Shown one piece after another: positions 14,761 through 21,779 of a stretch of 36,602 nucleotides of DNA. The notes beneath the pieces are model-generated. The model was given only the letters and a program-made list of their open reading frames with translations. It did not search any database and was not told the origin of the DNA. This DNA is from Nocardia sp. MH4 (GTDB lineage Bacteria > Actinomycetota > Actinomycetes > Mycobacteriales > Mycobacteriaceae). The stretch covers positions 1-36,602 of the forward strand of contig NZ_LPNR01000063.1 of assembly GCF_019266065.1 (NCBI RefSeq), given 5' to 3'. A program made the position numbers and the translations under genes. Position 1 is the first letter of the stretch, and the number at the start of each line of letters is the position of its first letter.

Positions 14761-16928
14761 GTCTCACCGGAACCCGTTCCGCCGTCGTCGATACCGCGCT
14801 CCCCTCGGTCAGCCCGGAGCACCGCACTTCCGTTGCCGCCGCTACCGGCACGCGCACCGCCGGAGTCGTCGGCGCACCCGAGTCCGCCATGGTGGCGGGC
14901 ACCCCGGTCGCGCTGCCCGCAGGCACCCGGTCCGTGCAGGTCCTCCGCCCCGGCATGCAGACCACGGTGCAGGACTGGCCCGGGCGAATCGGGTACTGGC
15001 ACATCGGCGTTCCGCCCTCCGGCCCGATGGACGACCTCTCGTTCCGGCTCGGCAATCGCGTGCTCGGCAACCCGGAGGGCGCGGCGGGGCTCGAATGCAC
15101 GCTGGGTGGCCCCGCGCTGCGCTTCAGCGTGGCGACGTGGGTGTGTGTCACCGGCGCGGTCGCCGACGTGCGAGTCGACGGCAGGCCGGTCGAGCAGTGG
15201 CGCACCGTCGAAGTCCCGGCCGGCGGCGTCCTCGAGGTCGGCGCGATCCGCGGCCCCGGCATGCGCACCTACATCCTGGTCTCCGGCGGTCTCGACGTCG
15301 AGCAGTTCCTCGGCAGCGCGGCGACCTTCACCCTCGGCAAATTCGGCGGCGGCACCGGCGCGGCCCTGCGCGCCGAGGACGTGCTGCCCCTCGGCGCACC
15401 GGCGACCCGCCTGGCCCCCGCCGTCCCGATGACCGACATCCCCGCCTTCGGGCACCGCTGGGAACTGGCCGTCACCGAGGGTCCGCACGGCGCGCCGGAG
15501 TTCTTCACCCGCGGCGACTTCGACACCATCGTCGGCACCGACTACGAGGTGCACTTCAATTCCGACCGCACCGGCGTACGCCTGCTCGGCCCGAAGCCGG
15601 AGTGGGCCCGCACCGACGGCGGCGAGGCGGGCCTGCACCCGTCGAACATCCACGACAACGCCTACTCGATCGGCGCGCTCGATTTCACCGGCGACACCCC
15701 GATCCTGCTCGGCCCCGACGGCCCGAGCCTGGGCGGCTTCGTCTGCCCGGTGACGGTGGTCGCGGCCGATCGCTGGAAGCTCGGCCAGCTCACCCCGGGC
15801 GACACGGTCCGCTTCGTCCCCGTCCGCGCCGAACACGCCGCGCCCGCGGGCGAACTCGGCGCACGCCGACGCGCGTCGTTCGGCAGCGTGCTCTCGGCGG
15901 GCCGCGACGGCGACGACGGCATCCTGCGCCGCACCGAGGTCGACGACGAGACCGGCGTGACCTACCGCCGCCAAGGCGACGACGGCGTCCTGGTCGAATA
16001 CGGCACGCTCACTTTGGATCTCGGGCTGCGCGCCCGCGTGCACGCACTGCATCAGCATCTGATCGCGGCCGGGCCGCGCGGGGTCGTCGAACTCACCCCC
16101 GGCATCCGCTCCCTGCAGATCCGCGTCGACCCGGCCGTGCTGCCGATCGCCCGTCTGCTCGACCTGCTCGCCGAAGCCGAAGCGCAGCTGCCGAATTCCG
16201 ACCAGCTCGTCGTCCCGAGCCGCACCGTGCACCTCCCGCTGTCCTGGGACGACCCCGCCACCCGCGAGGCGATCACCCGCTACATGCACGGCGTCCGCGC
16301 CGACGCTCCGTGGTGCCCCTGGAATATCGAGTTCATCCGTCGCATGAACGGCCTGGACTCGGTCGAGGACGTCTATCGCACCGTCTTCGACGCCGAGTAC
16401 CTGGTTCTCGGCCTGGGTGACGTCTATCTGGGCGCCCCCGTCGCCACTCCCACCGACCCCCGGCACCGCCTGGTCACCACCAAATACAACCCCGCCCGCA
16501 CCTGGACCCCCGAGAACGCCGTCGGCATCGGCGGCGCCTACCTGTGCATCTACGGCATGGAGGGCCCCGGCGGCTACCAGTTCGTCGGCCGCACCACCCA
16601 GGTCTGGAACCACCGTGCCCGGCCCACCGGCACCGCGGGCCCCGGCGTCGACCGCTTCGCCACCGACCCCGAAACTCCTTGGCTGCTGCGCTATTTCGAC
16701 CGCATCCGCTGGCATCCCGTCGAGCCCGGCGAACTGCTGGACCTGCGGGCCGACTTCGCCGCCGGAAAGGTCGACGTCCCCACCGAGGACGGCGAATTCC
16801 GCCTCGCCGACTACCGCGCCTTCCTCGCCGACAACGCCGCGGCCATCACCGATTTCCGCGCCGTGCAGGCCGAGGCCTTCGCCGCCGAACGCCAGTCCTG
16901 GCGTTCCGCCGGAGAACTCACCGACTGA
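14757..16928 (+). CDS. Carboxyltransferase-only urea/guanidine carboxylase-like protein (KipA-KipI fusion)
   Basis: A 723-residue protein. Residues about 1-57 are a low-complexity Ala/Thr/Val/Ser-rich segment. Residues about 60-370 are the KipA/AHS2 half (VQVLRPGMQTTVQDWPGR, GVPPSGPMDDLSFRLGNRVLGN, GPDGPSLGGFVCPVTVV). Residues about 400-630 are the KipI/AHS1 half (YRRQGDDGVLVEYG, ELTPGIRSLQIRVDP, GMEGPGGYQFVGRTTQVWN). The AHS2-AHS1 order and length match the carboxyltransferase core of urea/guanidine carboxylase, while PxpBC 5-oxoprolinase has the reverse order. A full carboxylase is near 1200 residues, with an N-terminal biotin carboxylase and a C-terminal biotin carrier, and both are absent here. 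The end, FAAERQSWRSAGELTD, corresponds to where the carrier linker would begin. It must work with carboxylase and carrier subunits encoded elsewhere, or do something else. The ATG at 14757 overlaps the upstream stop. Confidence 0.88.
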   Translation: MSLTGTRSAVVDTALPSVSPEHRTSVAAATGTRTAGVVGAPESAMVAGTPVALPAGTRSVQVLRPGMQTTVQDWPGRIGYWHIGVPPSGPMDDLSFRLGNRVLGNPEGAAGLECTLGGPALRFSVATWVCVTGAVADVRVDGRPVEQWRTVEVPAGGVLEVGAIRGPGMRTYILVSGGLDVEQFLGSAATFTLGKFGGGTGAALRAEDVLPLGAPATRLAPAVPMTDIPAFGHRWELAVTEGPHGAPEFFTRGDFDTIVGTDYEVHFNSDRTGVRLLGPKPEWARTDGGEAGLHPSNIHDNAYSIGALDFTGDTPILLGPDGPSLGGFVCPVTVVAADRWKLGQLTPGDTVRFVPVRAEHAAPAGELGARRRASFGSVLSAGRDGDDGILRRTEVDDETGVTYRRQGDDGVLVEYGTLTLDLGLRARVHALHQHLIAAGPRGVVELTPGIRSLQIRVDPAVLPIARLLDLLAEAEAQLPNSDQLVVPSRTVHLPLSWDDPATREAITRYMHGVRADAPWCPWNIEFIRRMNGLDSVEDVYRTVFDAEYLVLGLGDVYLGAPVATPTDPRHRLVTTKYNPARTWTPENAVGIGGAYLCIYGMEGPGGYQFVGRTTQVWNHRARPTGTAGPGVDRFATDPETPWLLRYFDRIRWHPVEPGELLDLRADFAAGKVDVPTEDGEFRLADYRAFLADNAAAITDFRAVQAEAFAAERQSWRSAGELTD

Positions 16929-16934
16929 GACCCC

Positions 16935-16952
16935 GCGCCGGGCCGTCGGCGC
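16935..16952. terminator. Weak hairpin between convergent carboxyltransferase and MarR genes
   Basis: GCGCCG (16935-16940) and CGGCGC (16947-16952) pair over 6 bp around a 6-nt loop, seven bases after the operon's last stop. It lies in the 56-nt gap before the convergent MarR gene. The support is modest because such short GC stems are frequent here. Confidence 0.3.
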
Positions 16953-16984
16953 CCGCGGCTCGGCAGGTCACGGCGACGCCTGGC

Positions 16985-17467
16985 TCACGACCGTGGTGGC
17001 GGGTCGGCGACGGCCGTCGCCGAGGGATTGGTGACGTCGCGGATGATGCGCAGGCCGGTGACCAGGCCGTCGAGCTGGTCCGGGGTGAGCAGGCCGGTGA
17101 GCCAAGTCTCCAGCGCGTCGAGGTAGTCCGGGAGGACCGCTTCGAGGCGGCTGATGCCCGCCGGGGTCAGCGCCGCGTAGGCGCTGCGGCGGTCGGTGGG
17201 ATCGAGCTGACGTTCGACCAGGCCCGCCTTGGCGAGCCGGTCGACCAGCCGGGTGACGCCGCTGGTGGACAGCTCGGTCTGGGTGGCCAGGTCCGACATC
17301 CGCAGCCGATGCTTCGGCGACCGGCTCAGCCGCATGAGGGCATTGAGGTCCAGGCCCGAGAGGCCGTGCGCGTGCCACGTGGGTTCGACCTTGGCGATCA
17401 ACCCGCTGGTGGCCTCGAAGAGCAGGCCGGAGATGGTCAGGCGGGGGTCGTCGAACAGTTCGTGCAT
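16985..17467 (-). CDS. MarR-family transcriptional regulator
   Basis: A 160-residue regulator with a MarR winged helix. Helices and wing read LDLNALMRLSRSPKHRLRMSDLATQTELSTSGVTRLVDRLAKAGLVERQLDPTDRRSAYAALTPAG. The recognition helix is TSGVTRLVDRL and the wing contains the conserved DPTDRRS (D-x-D-R-R motif). The flanking helices for dimerisation are present. It is divergent from the SGNH hydrolase gene, and the 106-nt gap holds a large inverted repeat over a good promoter, so it probably represses that hydrolase and perhaps itself. The ATG at 17467 gives a normal MarR length. Confidence 0.9.
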   Translation of the reverse strand: MHELFDDPRLTISGLLFEATSGLIAKVEPTWHAHGLSGLDLNALMRLSRSPKHRLRMSDLATQTELSTSGVTRLVDRLAKAGLVERQLDPTDRRSAYAALTPAGISRLEAVLPDYLDALETWLTGLLTPDQLDGLVTGLRIIRDVTNPSATAVADPPPRS

Positions 17468-17500
17468 GAGACCACCCTAGCCGATGCTTGCCATGCGGAT

Positions 17501-17561
17501 AGTTGACACGAGGAATACTTAGAGGTAGATCTATGCCTACGCAATATTCCTCGCAGCAACT
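17501..17561. promoter_or_regulatory. Long inverted repeat, candidate MarR operator
   Basis: The arms are 17501-17520 and 17542-17561. The second arm's reverse complement matches the first at 15 of 20 positions, with GAGGAATA mirrored by TATTCCTC and AGTTG mirrored by CAACT. The small palindrome TAGATCTA (17526-17533) lies near the centre. The repeat spans the promoter of the SGNH hydrolase gene in the divergent gap and is the likely binding region of the MarR protein. Confidence 0.6.
17503..17531 (+). promoter_or_regulatory. Putative promoter of the SGNH hydrolase gene
   Basis: TTGACA (17503-17508) is a perfect -35 consensus. The best -10 at 17-bp spacing is TAGATC (17526-17531), a weaker match. 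The predicted transcript start near 17538 leaves a leader of about 35 nt ending in GGAG (17565-17568). The -35 lies in the left arm of the inverted repeat and the start point just before the right arm, an arrangement suited to repression. Confidence 0.5.
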
Positions 17562-17573
17562 AATGGAGTGGTC

Positions 17574-18707
17574 ATGCAGCAGACGTGGGTCGCCGGATTC
17601 CGGTCGGGTGTCATCAGCCCGGACGAGCAGATCAAGCTCGCCGAATCGCGATCGTTCACCGACGAAACGGTGCGGCAGGTGCTGCGCTTGGCGGGCGGCG
17701 GTGACGCGGTGCGGGTGCGGCTGACCAACAGGTACGGGTCCGCGCCGCTGATGATCGGCGCCGCCCGCCTGGCCGTGCGCAAGGAAGGCTCGGCGATCAC
17801 CACCGATGCCGAGGTCCGCTTCGACGGCGCGCCGATCGCGGTCATCGAGCCCGGCGCGGAGCTGGTGAGCGACCCGCTGGACCTGGCCGTCGCCGCCGGC
17901 GAGGACCTGCTGCTCAGCCTGTACCTCCCCGGCCCGACCGGCCTGGCAACGTTCTCCCACCAACCCGGTGAGATCGCCTACCTCGCGGCGGGCGATCGCA
18001 CCGCCGACGCGGAACTGCCCGGCGCGCAGGAGCTTCCGTTCCGCTTCTTCGTCACCGGTGTCGACGTGCGCACCGGGGCGCGGCCCCCGATCGCGGTGGC
18101 GTTCGGCGATTCCTGGTTCGAGGGTGTCGGCACCACCCTCAGCGCCAACCGTCGTTCCGTCGACGTCATCAACTCACGTCTCACCCGGGGGTGGGTGGTG
18201 AACAACGGCATCGCCGGTAACCGCCTCACCGCCCGTGAGATCGGCGAATCCGGGCTGGCCCGCCTCGATGCCGATGCCCTCGCGGTTCCCGGCGTCACCG
18301 ACATCCTGGTGAACTTCGGCATCAACGACCTGATCCTCGGCGCCATGGGCGGACAGCCCTCCGCCACCACCGAGGACCTGATCGCCGGTTTCACCGCACT
18401 CGCCGAGCGCGCGCACGCGGCCGGCCTGCGGATTCACGTCGCGACCATCGGCCCCTACGCCGGCTGCGTCTACCCGGGCATGCCACTGCTGGAAACCCAG
18501 CCGACCCGTCACGCGGTCAACGAATGGATCCGTGGCACCGACATCTTCGACTCGATCTTCGACGTCGACCAGGCGGTGGCCGACCCGCAGCGCCCGGACT
18601 TCATCCGCCCCGAGTTCGACAGCGGCGACGGCATGCACCTCAACGACGCGGGCGCCGCCGCCATGGCCCACACCCTCGACCTGACCGCACTGTTCACCGC
18701 GAGGTGA
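17574..18707 (+). CDS. SGNH/GDSL-type hydrolase (esterase/lipase family)
   Basis: A 377-residue enzyme. Residues about 1-160 form a beta-rich N-terminal domain (VRQVLRLAGGGDAVRVRLTN, ADAELPGAQELPFRFFVTGV). The SGNH hydrolase domain starts near residue 174 with AVAFGDSWFEGVGT, the block I nucleophile being Ser180. Next come NNGIAGNRL (block II Gly), NFGINDLILG (block III Asn) and DGMHLNDAG (block V, Asp352 and His355). All four family blocks are therefore present. There is no signal peptide, so it is probably cytoplasmic, and the substrate is unknown. The ATG at 17574 is preferred over the GTG at 17568 because GGAG (17565-17568) would otherwise overlap the start. It is divergent from, and probably controlled by, the MarR gene. 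Confidence 0.9.
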   Translation: MQQTWVAGFRSGVISPDEQIKLAESRSFTDETVRQVLRLAGGGDAVRVRLTNRYGSAPLMIGAARLAVRKEGSAITTDAEVRFDGAPIAVIEPGAELVSDPLDLAVAAGEDLLLSLYLPGPTGLATFSHQPGEIAYLAAGDRTADAELPGAQELPFRFFVTGVDVRTGARPPIAVAFGDSWFEGVGTTLSANRRSVDVINSRLTRGWVVNNGIAGNRLTAREIGESGLARLDADALAVPGVTDILVNFGINDLILGAMGGQPSATTEDLIAGFTALAERAHAAGLRIHVATIGPYAGCVYPGMPLLETQPTRHAVNEWIRGTDIFDSIFDVDQAVADPQRPDFIRPEFDSGDGMHLNDAGAAAMAHTLDLTALFTAR

Positions 18708-18710
18708 CGG

Positions 18711-18742
18711 CGAAGGGGGCGCTGCACGGCGCGCCCCCTTCG
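18711..18742 (+). terminator. Terminator hairpin after the SGNH hydrolase
   Basis: CGAAGGGGGCGC (18711-18722) and GCGCCCCCTTCG (18731-18742) form a perfect 12-bp stem with an 8-nt loop, three bases after the stop. It separates this gene from the convergent dehydrogenase gene. Confidence 0.75.
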
Positions 18743-18780
18743 GCCGGAGACGGGGTGGAACAGTCGCCGCGGCCGGGTCC

Positions 18781-19779
18781 TCACGGGGCGGTGAGCACTG
18801 TCTTCCCCGAGGCGTGCCCGCGCGCGAAGATCTCGATGGCGGACGCCGCGTCGGAGAGGGGGACACGGCGCTCGATCACCGGGCGCAGGGCACCGTCGGC
18901 GGCCAGTCCGGCCAGGTAGTCCAGGTCGGCGGCCGCGGGGCGCATGAGCAGCGCTTTCAGCGTCTGACCGACGAACAGGTCGGTGAGCACCACCTGGCCG
19001 AGCCAGCGGACCGGACCGAACCAGTCGTCGCCGGGTGCGGCGGCGGAGGAGATGAACACTCCCTCCGCCGTCAGCACTCGGCGACAGTCGCGCAGGCGGT
19101 GATTGCCCGCCAGATCGAAGAGCACGTCGTAGCGCTCGTCGGACTTCGTGAAATCCTCGGCGGTGTAGTCGATCACGACATCCGCGCCGATTCCGCGCAC
19201 CATCTCGATGTGTCGGGTACTACACACCGCGGTCACGTGCGCGCCGAGCGCCTTCGCGATCTGCACCGCGAAGCTACCGACGCCGCCGGACGCGCCGTTG
19301 ATCAGAACCCGGTGGCCCGGTCCGACGTCGCCGATGTCACGCAGGCCCTGTAGCGCGGTCATCCCCGAATCCGGTATCGCCGCGGCCTCTTCCATGCTCA
19401 GCGCGGCGGGCACCAGCGCGAAGGAACCAGCGTCGGCGCACACGAACCCGGCGAAGGCGCCGCTGGGCACCGCACCGAAAACCCGGTCGCCGAGCTGGAA
19501 TTCGGTGACCGTGGCACCGACCGCGACCACCTCGCCCGCGAGATTCTGCCCGATCATCCGGCGCTTGGGCCCGCGCAGCCCGAACCCCAGCCGCAGCAGA
19601 TACGGGGTCCCGGTGAGCAGATGCAGATCGCCGCTGCACAGCGAGGCCGCTCGCACCCGGACCACCACCTCCCGCTCCCCCGGGTCGGGGCGCGGCACGG
19701 TCTCGGTCCGCAACACCTCGCTCCCGCCGTAGCGAGGAGCCACCCACGCGGTCATCGAAGCCGTGTCCACACCGGTCAT
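18781..19779 (-). CDS. MDR-superfamily NAD(P)-dependent dehydrogenase, quinone-oxidoreductase-like
   Basis: A 332-residue medium-chain dehydrogenase/reductase. The N-terminal GroES-like domain is YGGSEVLRTETVPRPDPGEREVVVRVRAASLCSGDLH. The Rossmann domain carries LINGASGGVGSFAVQIAKALGAHVTAVCST. The catalytic-zinc GHE motif of alcohol dehydrogenases is replaced by GQN (MIGQNLAGEVVAVG), and the structural zinc cysteine cluster is missing. This is therefore a zinc-independent reductase of the quinone oxidoreductase type, probably NADPH-dependent. The start at 19779 has GAGGG five bases upstream. In-frame ATGs at 19791 and 19743 are alternatives. It is divergent from a TetR gene, with two matching operators in the gap, so it is probably induced by that regulator's ligand. 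Confidence 0.88.
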   Translation of the reverse strand: MTGVDTASMTAWVAPRYGGSEVLRTETVPRPDPGEREVVVRVRAASLCSGDLHLLTGTPYLLRLGFGLRGPKRRMIGQNLAGEVVAVGATVTEFQLGDRVFGAVPSGAFAGFVCADAGSFALVPAALSMEEAAAIPDSGMTALQGLRDIGDVGPGHRVLINGASGGVGSFAVQIAKALGAHVTAVCSTRHIEMVRGIGADVVIDYTAEDFTKSDERYDVLFDLAGNHRLRDCRRVLTAEGVFISSAAAPGDDWFGPVRWLGQVVLTDLFVGQTLKALLMRPAAADLDYLAGLAADGALRPVIERRVPLSDAASAIEIFARGHASGKTVLTAP

Positions 19780-19797
19780 GACATCCCTCATCTCGCA

Positions 19798-19810
19798 CTT
19801 ACAGCGTAAG
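19798..19810. promoter_or_regulatory. TetR operator copy 1
   Basis: CTTACAGCGTAAG is a palindrome with arms CTTAC/GTAAG and a 3-bp centre. It is located 18 nt upstream of the dehydrogenase start in the divergent gap. The same arms recur 33 bp away (19831-19843). Confidence 0.75.
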
Positions 19811-19830
19811 TCTGCTGCCCAGACGGTACG

Positions 19831-19843
19831 CTTACGCCGTAAG
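19831..19843. promoter_or_regulatory. TetR operator copy 2
   Basis: CTTACGCCGTAAG has the same arms and spacing as copy 1. It lies 27 nt before the TetR start. The 33-bp centre-to-centre spacing is about three helical turns, placing both sites on one face of the DNA. Confidence 0.75.
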
Positions 19844-19870
19844 TAGGTCAAGGAATCAGTCAGGAGCCGC

Positions 19871-20506
19871 ATGCCACGCACCCCGCTGACCAGGGAACGC
19901 GTCCTGCGCGCGGCGATCGATCTCGCCGATCGGGAGGGTCTGGACGCGCTGTCGATGCGCAAACTCGCCAAGGCAGTCGGCGTGGAGGCGATGTCGCTGT
20001 ACAACCACGTCGCCAACAAGGACGACCTTCTCGACGGCATCATCGACTTGGTCGTCGCCGAGATCTACGTCCCCGGCGCGGACGGCGACTGGCGGACCGA
20101 GCTACGCCGCCGCGCCGTCTCCGCCCACGAGGTCCTGCTCCGCCACCGCTGGGCCACCGGCCTGCTCGGTTCCCGGGTGAACGTCGGGCCCGCCATGCTC
20201 CGCTACATCGACGCCACGCTCGCCTGCCTGATCACCGCGGGCTTCACCTACGAACAGGCCGACCGTGCCTGGAACGCGCTGGACAGCCACATCTACGGCT
20301 TCACCCTCCAGGCCATCAACTTCCCCCTCGACCCGTCGGAGTACGCCTCGGCGGCACAGCGATTCCTGCCCCTCATCCCCACCGAGACCCACCCGCACAT
20401 GCACGCCCTGGCCGCCCTGGTCATCGACGGAACGCATTCCGGTACCGCGGATTTCACCTTCGGCCTCGATCTGCTCCTCGACGGCCTCGCTCGCCTGCTC
20501 CCCTAG
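19871..20506 (+). CDS. TetR/AcrR-family regulator with TetR-type C-terminal domain
   Basis: A 211-residue regulator. The HTH is RERVLRAAIDLADREGLDALSMRKLAKAVGVEAMSLYNHVANKDDLLDGI. The SMRKLAKxVGVEAMSLYNHV pattern is characteristic of the TetR subgroup that carries the class-D TetR-like ligand domain. The C-terminal part has LLRHRWATGLLGSRVNVGP and GFTYEQADRAWNALDSHIYGFTLQ, again as in that subgroup. The start at 19871 is preceded by CAGGAG (19861-19866). It is divergent from the quinone-oxidoreductase-like gene, and the gap contains two CTTAC-N3-GTAAG operators, so it probably represses both genes. Its stop abuts the stop of the convergent ATP-grasp gene with no gap. Confidence 0.92.
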   Translation: MPRTPLTRERVLRAAIDLADREGLDALSMRKLAKAVGVEAMSLYNHVANKDDLLDGIIDLVVAEIYVPGADGDWRTELRRRAVSAHEVLLRHRWATGLLGSRVNVGPAMLRYIDATLACLITAGFTYEQADRAWNALDSHIYGFTLQAINFPLDPSEYASAAQRFLPLIPTETHPHMHALAALVIDGTHSGTADFTFGLDLLLDGLARLLP

Positions 20507-21529
20507 TCAGCCCGCGACCAGATCCGCGCTCCGACGACTCTGGTCCTCGCGCCGACCGGTGACCTCCATGACCGCTTCCGCCACCGCCAGACAGGCGCCG
20601 AGTCGCGGCGGGAACCGCAATCCCGAATCCCGTTCCAGCAGCAGCCGCACCGCCGCCCACGGCAGATTCACATCGGCGAAAGCTGTATGGAACAGCCCGG
20701 CCGAGGGGCGCGGATTGGCCTCGAGCAGCACCGGTTCCCCACCGCGATAGCGCAATTGAACGTTGGTCAGATAGGCGAGCTCGAAATGCCGGACCAGCCT
20801 GCGCGCGATGTCGACCACCGCCGGGTCGTCCAGCAGAATACGGAAGCGACCCTGCTTGGCCCGCGGAATACCCACCAGCAGTTCACCTCCCGGAGCCGAC
20901 AGACAGTCGATGCTGATCTCCGGATCGTCGAGGAACGGCATGACGAGCAGCGGGGGCACCGACTCCCCGTCCGCCGCCGCCCGACGCAATGCCCCGGCAA
21001 CCGCTTCGACCGAGGCCACCGGCCGGGGCGCGACCCGCAGGCTCGCCATCGTCAGCGGACGGTCGTCCAGGATGCGGAAGCCGAAGGCCGAGTACTCACC
21101 GCTCGGCTTGATGCACAGCGTCTCCCCGTCCCGGGACAGTTCCTCGACGGCGGCGTAGAACTCGTCGGCATCGGTGGCCTCGCGCCACGGGGGCACGGGA
21201 ATGCCCGCCGCGCCCGCGATCTCGTAGGTGCGGACCTTGCTGGTCAGCGCCCGCACCGCCGCCAGCGGCGAGCACATGAGACTGGTGCCGACCGCGGCGA
21301 AGTCCGCGGCCCGGCCCGCGAGCGCGTCGAGACGCCGGGGCGGGATGAGGACATCGATGCGATGGGTCCGGCAGAACTCGAGCGCGAACTGCGCGTACTC
21401 CTCGTTGCCGACATACCGAGGCTCGATCGCCGAGACATCGCACGCCGAGAGAGCGGCCGCACCCGGATCCACATTGCTGGCGTAGATGGTGACGTCCACA
21501 CCGTCCGGGTTCTCCCGTAGCAACCGCAT
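20507..21529 (-). CDS. ATP-grasp ligase (carbamoyl-phosphate-synthase-like); true start probably upstream at about 21580
   Basis: From its first canonical ATG (21529) this is 340 residues. ATP-grasp marks are ETLCIKPSGEYSAFGFRI (ATP-binding Lys), LLVMPFLDDPEISIDCL, and LLEANPRPSAGLF with the metal-binding ExNPR. The substrate is unknown; relatives join a carboxylate to an amine or thiol. The frame continues upstream without a stop and encodes ITLRIWLSSAGAATVQV directly before the ATG. This supplies the first strand and glycine loop of the pre-ATP-grasp domain, which would be missing otherwise. A strong ribosome site AGGAAGGGAG (minus strand, 21598-21589) sits eight bases before the ATA at 21580-21578. 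No ATG, GTG or TTG occurs in that extension, so a non-standard ATA start or a base error is implied. It lies downstream of the NRPS but behind its terminator. Confidence 0.8.
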   Translation of the reverse strand: MRLLRENPDGVDVTIYASNVDPGAAALSACDVSAIEPRYVGNEEYAQFALEFCRTHRIDVLIPPRRLDALAGRAADFAAVGTSLMCSPLAAVRALTSKVRTYEIAGAAGIPVPPWREATDADEFYAAVEELSRDGETLCIKPSGEYSAFGFRILDDRPLTMASLRVAPRPVASVEAVAGALRRAAADGESVPPLLVMPFLDDPEISIDCLSAPGGELLVGIPRAKQGRFRILLDDPAVVDIARRLVRHFELAYLTNVQLRYRGGEPVLLEANPRPSAGLFHTAFADVNLPWAAVRLLLERDSGLRFPPRLGACLAVAEAVMEVTGRREDQSRRSADLVAG

Positions 21530-21588
21530 GACCTGAACGGTCGCCGCACCTGCACTGCTCAGCCAAATCCGAAGCGTTATGGCAACCG

Positions 21589-21598
21589 CTCCCTTCCT
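21589..21598 (-). promoter_or_regulatory. Strong ribosome-binding site of the ATP-grasp gene
   Basis: On the minus strand this reads AGGAAGGGAG, a near-ideal Shine-Dalgarno site. It lies 8 nt before an in-frame ATA and about 60 nt before the first ATG, which is too far to serve that ATG. It supports initiation upstream of 21529. Confidence 0.6.
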
Positions 21599-21612
21599 GT
21601 TTTTCCCGGTGA

Positions 21613-21658
21613 GAACCGGACCTTATCCCGGTTCCGCGTTCCGCACATTTCGGAACGC
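21613..21658 (-). promoter_or_regulatory. Two adjacent hairpins in the ATP-grasp leader
   Basis: On the minus strand a first stem pairs GCGTTCCG with CGGAACGC (21658-21651 and 21643-21636, 7-nt loop). A second pairs GAACCGG with CCGGTTC (21634-21628 and 21619-21613, 8-nt loop) and begins one base later. They sit just upstream of the ribosome site. They could be an attenuator or an RNA-level control element. No known riboswitch class is recognised. Confidence 0.4.
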
Positions 21659-21730
21659 AAGACCGCAGGTCACACCCTGGATATCGCAGGCGCGTGAGGT
21701 CCGCGGCGGGTCGGACAGAGGGAAATGGTG

Positions 21731-21772
21731 CGGCTGCTCGCCTACCGGGGAAACGCGGTAGGCGAGCAGCCG
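21731..21772 (-). terminator. 17-bp perfect terminator hairpin after the NRPS
   Basis: CGGCTGCTCGCCTACCG (21731-21747) and CGGTAGGCGAGCAGCCG (21756-21772) form a perfect 17-bp stem with an 8-nt loop. It starts seven bases after the NRPS stop on the minus strand and is followed by a pyrimidine-rich stretch. It is the strongest terminator in the window and isolates the NRPS message from the ATP-grasp gene. Confidence 0.85.
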
Positions 21773-21779
21773 GGCAGCG

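Noticed and set aside
14757..16928. 5-oxoprolinase PxpBC fusion as the identity of the carboxyltransferase-like gene
   Set aside because: The half-domain order is KipA then KipI, as in urea/guanidine carboxylase, there is no PxpA gene, and the neighbours are DUF1989 genes.
21579..21761. A 60-codon plus-strand frame starting at 21579 in the NRPS/ATP-grasp gap
   Set aside because: It overlaps the reverse-strand ribosome site, leader hairpins and terminator, and has no ribosome site or recognisable protein features.
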